A stretch of 52,171 nucleotides of DNA from Paracoccaceae bacterium (GTDB lineage: Bacteria > Pseudomonadota > Alphaproteobacteria > Rhodobacterales > Rhodobacteraceae). The notes below the pieces were generated by a model. That model was not told where the DNA came from. It searched no databases and was given only the letters and a program-made list of their open reading frames with translations. The stretch is from positions 1 to 52,171 of the forward strand of contig JAHRVG010000016.1 in the NCBI GenBank assembly GCA_019090795.1, given 5' to 3'. Positions 43,387 to 51,675 of this stretch are shown piece after piece; position 1 is the first letter of the stretch, and the number at the start of each line of letters is the position of its first letter. Made by a program: the position numbers and the translations under genes.

Positions 43387-44667
43387 ATGGCACTCTGGAG
43401 CAAATCCTCGACCCTGAACGCAGCCGTTGCCGACTGGCGCGAGCGCGATCTGCTCGACGCCCCCACCGCCGAGCGCCTGAGTGACGATATCAAGGCGCAT
43501 GGTTCCGGACTTTCCTTTCAATCCGTCCTGATTCTGCTGGCGGTAATCTGCCTTGGCTTTGGTGCAGTCACATTCGTGGCCGCCAACTGGGATGAAATTG
43601 GTCGCCTGACCCGAATAGGCATCATTTTCGCTGCAATGTGGGGCGCCTGGATTGCCGCTATCGGGATGCACGCAAAATCCCACGAATGGCTGGCCCAAAG
43701 CTTTGTCCTGCTTGCCTGCATCCTGTTTGGCGCGGGAATCATGCTGATCAGCCAAATCTACCACATTCAGGGCGAACCCAAAGACGCGGTTTGGCTTTGG
43801 GCTGTCGGCACCCTGTTGGGGGCCGCCCTCACCCGCTCAATCCCTGCCCTGTCCTTCGCAGTGATCCTGTTCAGCGTCTGGACATACATGGAATTTGACA
43901 TTTTCCGCAGTCGCTATGTCATCGACTACACTTTCCTGATCTATCTCGGTCTCTGCGCCCTGCTGGCCCGCTGGATGCACAGCCGCTTTACCGGCCATCT
44001 GATCCTGCTGTCCCTGTCCGGCTGGACCATTTTCAACGCCGTTTCCCATCTGGAAAGGCAAGGCGCCGACTTTCTGTTTATCACCCTGTTCCTCAGCTAC
44101 GCCTTGCTAGCCGTCAGCCTGTTTTCAGAGGGTGGCAAGCGGTTTCTGCACGGATTTGAGCGCCCGCTGATCGGCTATCTGGTATTCACCATGGGAACCC
44201 TCACAATCATTTGGTATGTCATTGCCGTTGTCGAGTACTCCAGCCGCTACGACATCATATTCGCGCGATCCCTGCTCTATCCGGCAATCGCCTTGCTGGT
44301 GGTTGCTGCCCTCACAGTCACGGCTTACAAGACGCGCAACGGCAACAGTTACGATGTGGTTATCACCGCAATCTCGATCCTGATCACCGGCCTTTTTCAA
44401 TCTCTTGCCACCGCTATACCTTTTGTGTTCGAGGCCTATCTGCTTGCCGTCACTTTTTGGGTTATCCGCATGGGTTGGCGACTGGAATACCGGCCTGTCA
44501 CGGCCCTGGGCTTCCTTGGGTTCGCGGTGATCATGCTGATCATCTATTTCGCCACAATCGGTACGTTGATCGGCACCAGTGCGTTCTATATTGGCGTCGG
44601 CTTGCTGTTGTTGGTCGGCGTGTTCATCATCCCAAAACTGATGCGTAAAAAGGGAGATACCTTATGA
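43387..44667 (+). CDS. DUF2157 membrane protein
   Basis: Seen: 426 residues from ATG 43387. A short soluble N-terminal part (ADWRERDLLDAPTAERLSDDIKAHG) leads into about twelve membrane helices. SVLILLAVICLGFGAVTFVAANWDEI is the DUF2157 signature. The open frame begins upstream of the phoX terminator, so the earlier start is rejected. It overlaps the next gene by 4 nt. Paired DUF2157 and GDYXXLXY genes are common; the function is unknown. Confidence 0.88.
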   Translation: MALWSKSSTLNAAVADWRERDLLDAPTAERLSDDIKAHGSGLSFQSVLILLAVICLGFGAVTFVAANWDEIGRLTRIGIIFAAMWGAWIAAIGMHAKSHEWLAQSFVLLACILFGAGIMLISQIYHIQGEPKDAVWLWAVGTLLGAALTRSIPALSFAVILFSVWTYMEFDIFRSRYVIDYTFLIYLGLCALLARWMHSRFTGHLILLSLSGWTIFNAVSHLERQGADFLFITLFLSYALLAVSLFSEGGKRFLHGFERPLIGYLVFTMGTLTIIWYVIAVVEYSSRYDIIFARSLLYPAIALLVVAALTVTAYKTRNGNSYDVVITAISILITGLFQSLATAIPFVFEAYLLAVTFWVIRMGWRLEYRPVTALGFLGFAVIMLIIYFATIGTLIGTSAFYIGVGLLLLVGVFIIPKLMRKKGDTL

Positions 44668-45227
44668 AGTTCCGTATCTTCCTTGTCGGCGCCCTGATCG
44701 CCGCCCTGCTACAAACCGGTGCCTTGGCCAAGATCATCTATGATCGGGCAGAGCTTTTGCAAAATGGCCAAGAGGTGGTTCTGGAGACCGGCTTTGTCGA
44801 TCCTCGCGACCTGTTTCGCGGCCATTATGTAACGCTGAACCTTGTTGTGAGCAGGGTAGAAGCGAAAACCCTGAGCAAGATTGACGACTTCTCCTATTAC
44901 GATACGATCTATCTTGAACTGGAACAGGGTGAAGGCCTGTTTGCGGCGGCCAAAGCTGTTACCACAAGTTATCCGGAAAATGCCTCCGGTCCGGCAATCA
45001 AAGGCACAGCCAGAACAACCCATAGTAATGACAGCCCTGAAAGCTGGCTGAGTTTCCGTTTCCCCTTTGATCGCTATTTCGCCCCTAAACTACGCGCAAA
45101 AGAATTGGAAAAACTGCGTGGCGACCGCAAGCTGGGGATCATTCTCATGCTCGATAGCAAGGGCAATGGCGCGATCAAAGGCATCACGATAGACGGTGAA
45201 AAGGTTTACGAGGAGCCCCTGTTTTAG
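44664..45227 (+). CDS. GDYXXLXY-domain protein
   Basis: Seen: 187 residues. One N-terminal membrane segment, then FVDPRDLFRGHYVTLNL, which matches the GDYVxLxY-type motif with His for Asp. The rest appears to be a beta-rich periplasmic domain. Starts in the stop of the DUF2157 gene (ATGA), so the two proteins probably act together at the membrane. Role unknown. Confidence 0.85.
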   Translation: MKFRIFLVGALIAALLQTGALAKIIYDRAELLQNGQEVVLETGFVDPRDLFRGHYVTLNLVVSRVEAKTLSKIDDFSYYDTIYLELEQGEGLFAAAKAVTTSYPENASGPAIKGTARTTHSNDSPESWLSFRFPFDRYFAPKLRAKELEKLRGDRKLGIILMLDSKGNGAIKGITIDGEKVYEEPLF

Positions 45228-45276
45228 GGCTAGCCTCCCCCCTTGACGGTTGGTTGCCTGCCAGTGCATACATAGG

Positions 45277-45284
45277 TGTATACA
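45277..45284. promoter_or_regulatory. TGTATACA palindrome before the racemase-family gene (candidate GntR site 1)
   Basis: TGTATACAATT, identical over 11 bases to the sequence at 46900-46910, lies about 57 nt before the racemase start. NNGTATACNN-like symmetry is common among operators of FCD-type GntR proteins, and such a regulator is encoded between the two sites. Confidence 0.55.
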
Positions 45285-45340
45285 ATTTCTGTAGGCATTG
45301 AAGTAATTCTATAGCTTACGCAGATGAAAGAAGAATTTAA

Positions 45341-46096
45341 ATGACTGTGGAATATGGCGGCAAAACCGTGTTCGGGGCCAGCATTGGAATCATGATGCTG
45401 GAAACCCAGTTCCCGCGCATTCATGGCGACATTGGCAACGCCTATACTTGGCCCTTTCCCGTGCAATACCGTATCGTTCGCGGGGCCACCCCCGATAAGG
45501 TTGTGCGTGCCGACCCCCGCTTTTTGATTGATGAATTCGTTAGCGCCGCCAAAGATCTCGTTGCCTCTGGCTGCGATGGCCTGACCACCAATTGCGGGTT
45601 TCTTGCCCTCATTCAGGATCAGATATCGGATGCTGTTCCGGTGCCCGTCGCCACCTCTTCCCTGATGCAAATTCCTTTGGTGCAGCAAATGTTGCCCCGG
45701 GGGAAACGGGTAGGCGTGCTTACCATTTCCAAAGGCACGCTTACGCGCGCCCATCTGGCTGCCGCCAATGCCCCGCCCGACACCCCGATCGTGGGCACAG
45801 ACAACGGCCGCGCATTTACCCGTGATATTCTTAGCGACCAGCCAAGCATTAATTTTGCCGACTGTCGCCTAGACCTGCTGGATGCGGCCCGCGAATTGGT
45901 CACAGATCACAAAGACATCGGTGCAATCGTTCTGGAGTGCACTAATATGACGCCCTTTGCCGCGGACATTCGTAAGCTGACTGGGCTGCCAGTATTCTCC
46001 ATCTACAGCTTTATACGCTGGTTTCACCAAGGGTTGATGCCTGACCGGTTTGAGGCTCAACTGGATGATCCGACCTCTAATTTGGCGGGTAAGTAA
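45341..46096 (+). CDS. Aspartate/glutamate racemase-family protein
   Basis: Seen: 251 residues with the two-cysteine arrangement of the family: Cys85 in TTNCGFL and Cys200 in LECTNMTPF. These sit in two pseudo-symmetric halves as in hydantoin and aspartate racemases; maleate isomerase and arylmalonate decarboxylase share the fold. The Shine-Dalgarno is weak (GAAG). It precedes a convergent gntR gene and is near a DadA-like oxidoreductase. Inference: interconverts stereoisomers so the oxidoreductase can act on the D-form. Substrate unknown. Confidence 0.85.
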   Translation: MTVEYGGKTVFGASIGIMMLETQFPRIHGDIGNAYTWPFPVQYRIVRGATPDKVVRADPRFLIDEFVSAAKDLVASGCDGLTTNCGFLALIQDQISDAVPVPVATSSLMQIPLVQQMLPRGKRVGVLTISKGTLTRAHLAAANAPPDTPIVGTDNGRAFTRDILSDQPSINFADCRLDLLDAARELVTDHKDIGAIVLECTNMTPFAADIRKLTGLPVFSIYSFIRWFHQGLMPDRFEAQLDDPTSNLAGK

Positions 46097-46111
46097 CCGT
46101 TATCATTAATT

Positions 46112-46813
46112 TTAATCGTATGACGGCACGTAGAGCTGAGAATAGGCAATGCGAACAGCATCCGTTGTTTCGCTTTGCCGACGCTCGATATGCTGGCGCA
46201 AGGCTGCAACGGCGGCTTTGGTATCACGCGCACGGACAGCTTCGACAATCACCCGATGCGCCGATAATTTCACATCCCGTCCCGGCATGGTCTTCTTGGC
46301 CTCGTGCAGCATTTTCAAGTTGATCAACCGCACATAGCGAATGCGAACGTTAATGTTTTCGAGCATCCGCACCAACTCGCTGTTACCCGACAGCTCTGCC
46401 AGATGAGTATGAAATTCTTCGTCCATCTGTAGCAGCTTGGGCACGTCAGGGCAGCCGTGATAGGTCGGCTCGATCTCGTCCAGATAGGCGAGAAACGCCG
46501 CGATATCTGCTTCTGTGGCCCGCTGGATCGTGCGGGTCAATGCCTCGGTTTCAATCGCGGAACGCGCCTCGTACAATTCCTGAATCCGCGTTGGATTAAG
46601 CGAACGGCAAAAGAACCCGCGCCCGTTCACGAATGTCAACAACCCCTCTGCCACCAAGCGGTTCAATGCTTCGCGCAGCGGCGTGCGGCTGGCCCCCAGC
46701 TTGACCGACAGCGCGCTTTCATTCAGCCGCTCATCCGGCTTGAACTCAAAGTTCACCGCCATATCCCGCAGCCGCGCGTAGGCACGATCAACACTGCTCT
46801 TACGTTTTGCCAT
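46112..46813 (-). CDS. GntR-family regulator, FCD/FadR type
   Basis: Seen: 233 residues. The N-terminal winged helix-turn-helix (about 12-72) contains LNESALSVKLGASRTPLREALNRL. The all-helical FCD domain has the metal-ligand set D131, H135 (MDEEFH), H186 and H208. Such proteins usually repress neighbouring catabolic genes until an acid effector binds the metal. It converges with the racemase gene and is divergent from the ThDP gene; identical TGTATACAATT sequences lie before both. Confidence 0.93.
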   Translation of the reverse strand: MAKRKSSVDRAYARLRDMAVNFEFKPDERLNESALSVKLGASRTPLREALNRLVAEGLLTFVNGRGFFCRSLNPTRIQELYEARSAIETEALTRTIQRATEADIAAFLAYLDEIEPTYHGCPDVPKLLQMDEEFHTHLAELSGNSELVRMLENINVRIRYVRLINLKMLHEAKKTMPGRDVKLSAHRVIVEAVRARDTKAAVAALRQHIERRQSETTDAVRIAYSQLYVPSYD

Positions 46814-46899
46814 TCAGGTCTTTCGCCCCACTCTTTGCCCCTGAATAAAGCGAATCCACTGGATGTGCAAGAATATGTCTTCACATCTGTCTGCATGGC

Positions 46900-46907
46900 T
46901 GTATACA
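46900..46907. promoter_or_regulatory. TGTATACA palindrome in the gntR/ThDP divergent promoter (candidate GntR site 2)
   Basis: Part of TGTATACAATT, the same 11-mer found at 45277-45287. It is about 87 nt from the gntR start and 37 nt from the ThDP gene start, placing it to control both. An AT-rich stretch (ATTATATAATC) follows and may be the promoter -10 region. Confidence 0.6.
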
Positions 46908-46943
46908 ATTATATAATCGGAAAAAGAATCATAGGCCAACAAA

Positions 46944-48635
46944 GTGACCAACACACTGTCAGGCGCACAAGCGATGGTGAAAATGCTGCAGGCACATGAC
47001 GTGCAGCATATTTTTGGCCTGTGCGGCGACACCACCCTGCCCTTTTATGATGCGATGCGGGGAATGGATCACGGGATCACACATGTCTTAACGCGCGATG
47101 AACGTTGCGCGACTTATATGGCGGATGCCTATTCGCGGATCAGCGGCAAGGTTGGCGTCTGCGAGGGGCCATCGGGGGGCGGTGCGACCTATATTTTGCC
47201 CGGACTGATCGAGGCCAATGAATCGAGTTACGCGGTTTTGGGCGTCACCACCGATATATCGGTCGGATCTTATGGGAAATACCCGCTGACAGAGGTTGAT
47301 CAGGAGGCGCTGATGCGTCCGTTGACCAAATGGAACACGGTAATCAAACAGGCACAACACATCCCCCGTATGGTACGAACTGCTTTTCGCGCGATGACCA
47401 CCGGGCGCGCTGGTGCCGCGCATTTGGGCCTGCCTTACGACATTCAATACGACAGCGTAGACCCGTCCGATATCTGGGCCGACCCCAAACATGCCAGCTA
47501 TCCGGCCTATCCGGTGGGGCCGGAGCCGGGCGCAGCCGAGGCGGCGGTTGACGCGATCCTGTCTGCCACAAGTCCGCTGATCGTCTGCGGGGGGGGCGTG
47601 GTCATTGCGGGCGCGATGGATGAGCTGGACCGACTGGCCACAAGGCTAGATATTGCGGTGGCGACCTCGATTTCTGGCCAAGGATCGCTGGCTGAGATCA
47701 ATCCACATTGTCTGGGTGTTGTGGGGTCCAATGGCGGCACCGATGAAACCTGGGAAATGATGGAGGCCGCCGATCTGGTGATTTTCATGGGCGGGCGCGC
47801 CGGTTCGACGACAACTTCGCGTTGGGAAGCCCCCAAACCCGGCACCCGTATTGTGCATTTTGATGTTGATCCAATGGTGATCGGTGCGAATTATCAAACC
47901 GAGGTTGGCGTTGTCGGCGATTTGCGCCTGTCGCTGACGGCGGTGAATGCGGTGCTGGATAAACGCGGTCAAGGGGCGGAAACCTTTGGCGGCGCAATGG
48001 CGGTTGCCGAAAAAAAGAGCCGCAAGTTTGAGGTTTTCAACAAGCTTGCACTGTCAAATGATGCCCCGATCCGGCCAGAGCGGGTGATTTCTGCAATGAT
48101 GAAAGTGCTGCCAGACGATGCCATCGTGCTCTCCGACCCCGGTACCAGTTGCCCCTATTTCAACGCCTATTACCAACTGCCGCGCGCAGGTCGCCACTAC
48201 ATCACCAACCGCGCGCATGGTGCGCTGGGGTATTCACTGTCGGCGGCTTTGGGGGCTTGGTTCGCCAAACCAACGTCGAAAATCGTGGCGATGATGGGGG
48301 ATGGATCGTTCGGCTTCACCAGTGGCGAATTGGAAACCGTGGTACGCTGCCGCGCGCCGATCACCTATATCGTGTTCTCCAATTCAAATTTTGGCTGGAT
48401 CAAGGCCAGCCAGTTTGCAGACAAGGACAAGCGCTATTACAACGTCGACTTCAACCGCACGGATCATGCGGCAATTGCCAGTGTTTACGGACTGAAAACC
48501 TGGCGGGTCGAGAACCCTGACGATCTGGAAGCGGTGCTGAAACAGGCAATAGAACATGATGGGCCAACGCTGATTGATGTGATAAGCCAAAGCTTAGAAG
48601 AGTCTAACGCACCGGTGCGCCGGTGGATGGGATAG
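46944..48635 (+). CDS. Thiamine diphosphate-dependent enzyme (acetolactate synthase-like)
   Basis: Seen: 563 residues from GTG 46944. The activating glutamate is E53 (TRDERCATYMADAY), and the ThDP motif runs from GDG (452-454) to FSNSNFGW. The middle domain carries VVCGGGVV-like and GNGG-like loops but no FAD-specific signature I can name. It differs from the ThDP enzyme at 16868-18457. It is followed after 6 nt by the FAD oxidoreductase. Inference: decarboxylates or ligates the 2-oxo acid formed by the oxidoreductase. Confidence 0.88.
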   Translation: MTNTLSGAQAMVKMLQAHDVQHIFGLCGDTTLPFYDAMRGMDHGITHVLTRDERCATYMADAYSRISGKVGVCEGPSGGGATYILPGLIEANESSYAVLGVTTDISVGSYGKYPLTEVDQEALMRPLTKWNTVIKQAQHIPRMVRTAFRAMTTGRAGAAHLGLPYDIQYDSVDPSDIWADPKHASYPAYPVGPEPGAAEAAVDAILSATSPLIVCGGGVVIAGAMDELDRLATRLDIAVATSISGQGSLAEINPHCLGVVGSNGGTDETWEMMEAADLVIFMGGRAGSTTTSRWEAPKPGTRIVHFDVDPMVIGANYQTEVGVVGDLRLSLTAVNAVLDKRGQGAETFGGAMAVAEKKSRKFEVFNKLALSNDAPIRPERVISAMMKVLPDDAIVLSDPGTSCPYFNAYYQLPRAGRHYITNRAHGALGYSLSAALGAWFAKPTSKIVAMMGDGSFGFTSGELETVVRCRAPITYIVFSNSNFGWIKASQFADKDKRYYNVDFNRTDHAAIASVYGLKTWRVENPDDLEAVLKQAIEHDGPTLIDVISQSLEESNAPVRRWMG

Positions 48636-48641
48636 GCGATT

Positions 48642-49883
48642 ATGGCACCTGAAACAGTGGTAGTTATCGGCGCAGGTATCGTTGGGATGTCTGCCGCGAT
48701 CTGGTTGCAACGGGCCGGAAGAAACGTTGTTGTGGTTGACAAAGGCCTGCCGGGAATGGGCACGTCATACGGCAACGGCGGTATTATTGTGCCCTGCGGC
48801 GTAGCACCTGTGACAGCACCCGGAATGCTGATGAAGGCGCCGGGGTACCTGATGAACCCTAATTTTCCGCTGTTCATGCGCTGGTCTTACCTGCCGAGTC
48901 TGGTTCCTTGGCTGCTGCGCTATATGAGCCATGCCAACATCAAGAATACCCGACGTATCGCCAAGGGCCTGACCCCGATTGTCGGCGACAGCGTGGCACA
49001 GCACAAAGCTCTGGCCAAGGGCACAGCAGCCGCGGGCTGGATCACCGACAGCGACTACTGTTTTGCTTTCAAGGACCGTGCAGCATTTGAAACCGATCCT
49101 TTCACATGGGAATTACGTCGGGAGGCGGGCTTTATACCTGAGTTTGTAGAGGGCGGGGCAGTACAGGAATTTGAACCTGCCCTTGGCGACAAAACTGGCT
49201 TTCTGGCGGTGATGAAAGACCATGCTTTTGTGCGCGCACCGGGGAAATATGTGCAGGCGTTGGCCGATGTTTTTATCGCGGGGGGCGGTGATCTGCGGCA
49301 GGTGGAAGTGAACGATCTGACATTGACGGACGGCAAGGTCACGTCTGTCGTGACGTCCGCAGGTAACATCCCTTGTAACAAGGCCGTGATTGCCACCGGC
49401 GTTTGGTCCAAGCCATTGATGAAAAAACTAGGGTTGAATATCCCGCTGGAAAGCGAGCGCGGCTATCACATCGTTTTTAAAGATCCGTCGATAAAACTGA
49501 ATGCCACCTACATGATTACCTCAGGCAAGTTCGTCGCCACCCCGATGCAGGAAGGCCTGCGGGTAGCGGGCGTTGTCGAATTTGGCGGGCTGGAGGCCGG
49601 ACCCTCCAAAGCACCAATCGAGTTGCTCTACAGGCAAGTGAAACAAAATTTCCCGACGCTTACTTATTCAGAAGCCGAGGAATGGCAGGGCCACCGCCCT
49701 GCCCTGACCGACAGCCTACCGATCATCGGAGAGATCGCTGGCTCCGGTGTTTATGCCGGGTTTGGTCACCATCATATTGGCTTGACCGGTGGCCCGAAAA
49801 CGGGTCGACTGATCGCGGACCTAATCTCGCAAAAAGGAACCAACCTGGACCTTTCTGCTTATGATCCGGGACGCTTTAACTAA
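48642..49883 (+). CDS. FAD-dependent oxidoreductase, DadA-like
   Basis: Seen: 413 residues, D-amino-acid dehydrogenase/DAO family. The N-terminal FAD loop GAGIVG (10-15), SYGNGGIIVPCG, ESERGYHIVF, and the C-terminal SLPIIGEIAGSGVYAGFGHHHIGLTGGP are typical. Reaction of relatives: oxidative deamination of D-amino or imino acids to 2-oxo acids, passing electrons to the respiratory chain. Placed between a ThDP enzyme and a TRAP binding protein. Inference: oxidises the imported compound, whose stereochemistry the racemase-family protein may adjust. Confidence 0.92.
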   Translation: MAPETVVVIGAGIVGMSAAIWLQRAGRNVVVVDKGLPGMGTSYGNGGIIVPCGVAPVTAPGMLMKAPGYLMNPNFPLFMRWSYLPSLVPWLLRYMSHANIKNTRRIAKGLTPIVGDSVAQHKALAKGTAAAGWITDSDYCFAFKDRAAFETDPFTWELRREAGFIPEFVEGGAVQEFEPALGDKTGFLAVMKDHAFVRAPGKYVQALADVFIAGGGDLRQVEVNDLTLTDGKVTSVVTSAGNIPCNKAVIATGVWSKPLMKKLGLNIPLESERGYHIVFKDPSIKLNATYMITSGKFVATPMQEGLRVAGVVEFGGLEAGPSKAPIELLYRQVKQNFPTLTYSEAEEWQGHRPALTDSLPIIGEIAGSGVYAGFGHHHIGLTGGPKTGRLIADLISQKGTNLDLSAYDPGRFN

Positions 49884-49911
49884 GATTTCAAAACCCCTGG
49901 GAGGAAAAACA

Positions 49912-50895
49912 ATGAAATCAATCACCAAAATAGCAACCACGCTAGCCATGACTGCAAGCTTCACCGTTGGCGCAACTTCGGCAATGGCCGAATCCTGGGA
50001 TATGCCGATGGCCTATTCTGCGACCAACTTCCATTCCGAAATGGGTGTGGTTTTTGCCGACAAAGTCCGTGAGTACACAAATGGCGGCATTGACATCACG
50101 GTGCATCCGGGCGGCTCTCTATTCAAAGGCGGCGAAATCAAGCGTGCTATTCAGACTGGTCAAGTCAATATCGGTGAGCGCTTTATGGCCGCTCATGCCA
50201 ACGAAGTACCCCTGCTGGGCTGGGACAATCTGCCATTCGTAGCAACCACCTACGCACAAAATGACAAACTTTGGGCAGCTGCCCAAGGCCCTGTAACTGC
50301 CAAGCTGGAAGCGATTAATCTGGTAACGCTTTATACCTGTCCGTGGCCGGGTCAGGGCTTCTACTTTAAGAAAGAGGTGAATTCTTCGGCAGATACCAAG
50401 GGCGTGAAATTCCGTTCCTATAACACAGCAACCGCAACATTTGCCGAAGAACTGGGCATGGTTCCGGTTCAAGTTGAAGCTGCCGAGCTGTCTCAGGCAC
50501 TGGCTACTGGTGTTGCCGAGGCGTTTATCTCCTCTGGTTCAACCGGTTATGACCGCAAAGTGTGGGAGCATCTGACCCATTACTACAAAGTGAACGCTTG
50601 GCTGCCACGCAACTATGTGATGGTCAACAAAGGCGCTTGGGATGGTCTGGATGCCGCAACCCAAGGGGCGTTGACCAAGGCCGCCGATGAAACCGGTGCT
50701 GCCTGTTCTGCAAAATCGGCAGAACTGGCAGGTTGGTATTTTGAACAACTGGCCGCAAACGGCATGACAGTTCAGGATGCCGGTCCCGAGTTTCTGAAAG
50801 AGCTGGAAGCAATTGGCACCAAAATGCAGGCAACATGGCTTGCAGATACCGGCGCTGAAGGTCAGGCAATTCTGGACGCTTACAAAGCCAACTAA
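49912..50895 (+). CDS. dctP: TRAP transporter substrate-binding protein (second system)
   Basis: Seen: 327 residues from ATG 49912, with GGGAGG upstream. A Sec signal peptide is cut after SAMA (26). The conserved carboxylate-binding arginine is in GVKFRSYN (R168). Unlike the first DctP it has Trp- and Tyr-rich binding segments (LLGWDNLPF, YTCPWPGQGF), implying a different ligand. It is 28 nt after the oxidoreductase, so uptake and catabolism are cotranscribed. Confidence 0.95.
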   Translation: MKSITKIATTLAMTASFTVGATSAMAESWDMPMAYSATNFHSEMGVVFADKVREYTNGGIDITVHPGGSLFKGGEIKRAIQTGQVNIGERFMAAHANEVPLLGWDNLPFVATTYAQNDKLWAAAQGPVTAKLEAINLVTLYTCPWPGQGFYFKKEVNSSADTKGVKFRSYNTATATFAEELGMVPVQVEAAELSQALATGVAEAFISSGSTGYDRKVWEHLTHYYKVNAWLPRNYVMVNKGAWDGLDAATQGALTKAADETGAACSAKSAELAGWYFEQLAANGMTVQDAGPEFLKELEAIGTKMQATWLADTGAEGQAILDAYKAN

Positions 50896-50902
50896 AACAT
50901 AT

Positions 50903-50936
50903 CACGGCCCCGATTAATCAACGTTTCGGGGCCGTG
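50903..50936 (+). terminator. Hairpin between dctP and dctQ of the second TRAP operon
   Basis: CACGGCCCCGA (50903-50913) and TCGGGGCCGTG (50926-50936) form a perfect 11-bp GC-rich stem with a 12-nt loop, 7 nt after the dctP stop. It lacks a T tract. As in the first TRAP operon it probably keeps the binding-protein message more abundant than the permease message. Confidence 0.65.
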
Positions 50937-50961
50937 AGACACAAAACAGGGGGACCAACGC

Positions 50962-51675
50962 ATGAGAGACTGGCAACCGTTCTTGAGCCTGCCGTTATGG
51001 GTGTGGCTGTTTATTTTTCCGATGCTTCTTGCCGCGTTTTGCCTGATCAAGGGCGATACTGCTGGCCGTATACTGCGCCCGGTTTGGCGCATTCTTGACA
51101 AGGTTTACTTTGCCTCTGGTATGGTCGCCGCGGGGTTTATGGTAACCATTTTGCTGCTGATCATCGCGCAGATGATCGCGCGCTGGACTTCGATCACCTT
51201 CTCTGGATCTACCGAATACGCCGGGTATGCCATGGCCGCGACCTCATTTTTTGCCCTGTGCCACGCCTTGGACAAAGGTGCACATATCCGGGTGTCGATA
51301 TTCCTCAAGATGAACCGCTTTACTACCCTATGGCTGGACGCCGCCGCCATGCTGGTCGCCGCCATCACCGCCACCTATTTCGCGCGCTACGCGATTAAAA
51401 CCAACATCCTGTCAAAACTGTTGAATGACCGTACGCAGGGGCAGGATTTTGTGCCCGAATGGCTGCTGTCGTTCTTTTCCATGTTCGCAAATTCCCCCGC
51501 CAAATGGGGGGAAATTTGGGCCAACACCGGGTCCGAATGGGTCTATACCCCCGTGTGGTTACCGCAATTGCCCATGTCAATCGGCACTGTCTTGCTGGCG
51601 ATTGCAATCTGGGATCACCTGACCCGCCTGCTTGTGAACCGTGAAACAGGTATCGTCGGGGAGTCGATAGAATGA
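50962..51675 (+). CDS. dctQ: TRAP transporter small permease subunit (DctQ family)
   Basis: Seen: 237 residues, longer than the usual 160-190. The extra length includes an added N-terminal hydrophobic segment (PLWVWLFIFPMLLAAFCLI) and a soluble loop near 160-200 (LNDRTQGQDFVPEWLLSFF). The DctQ core ITFSGSTEYAGYAMAATSFFALCHAL is clear. A GGGGGA sequence precedes ATG. The stop overlaps the dctM start (ATGA). Confidence 0.9.
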   Translation: MRDWQPFLSLPLWVWLFIFPMLLAAFCLIKGDTAGRILRPVWRILDKVYFASGMVAAGFMVTILLLIIAQMIARWTSITFSGSTEYAGYAMAATSFFALCHALDKGAHIRVSIFLKMNRFTTLWLDAAAMLVAAITATYFARYAIKTNILSKLLNDRTQGQDFVPEWLLSFFSMFANSPAKWGEIWANTGSEWVYTPVWLPQLPMSIGTVLLAIAIWDHLTRLLVNRETGIVGESIE

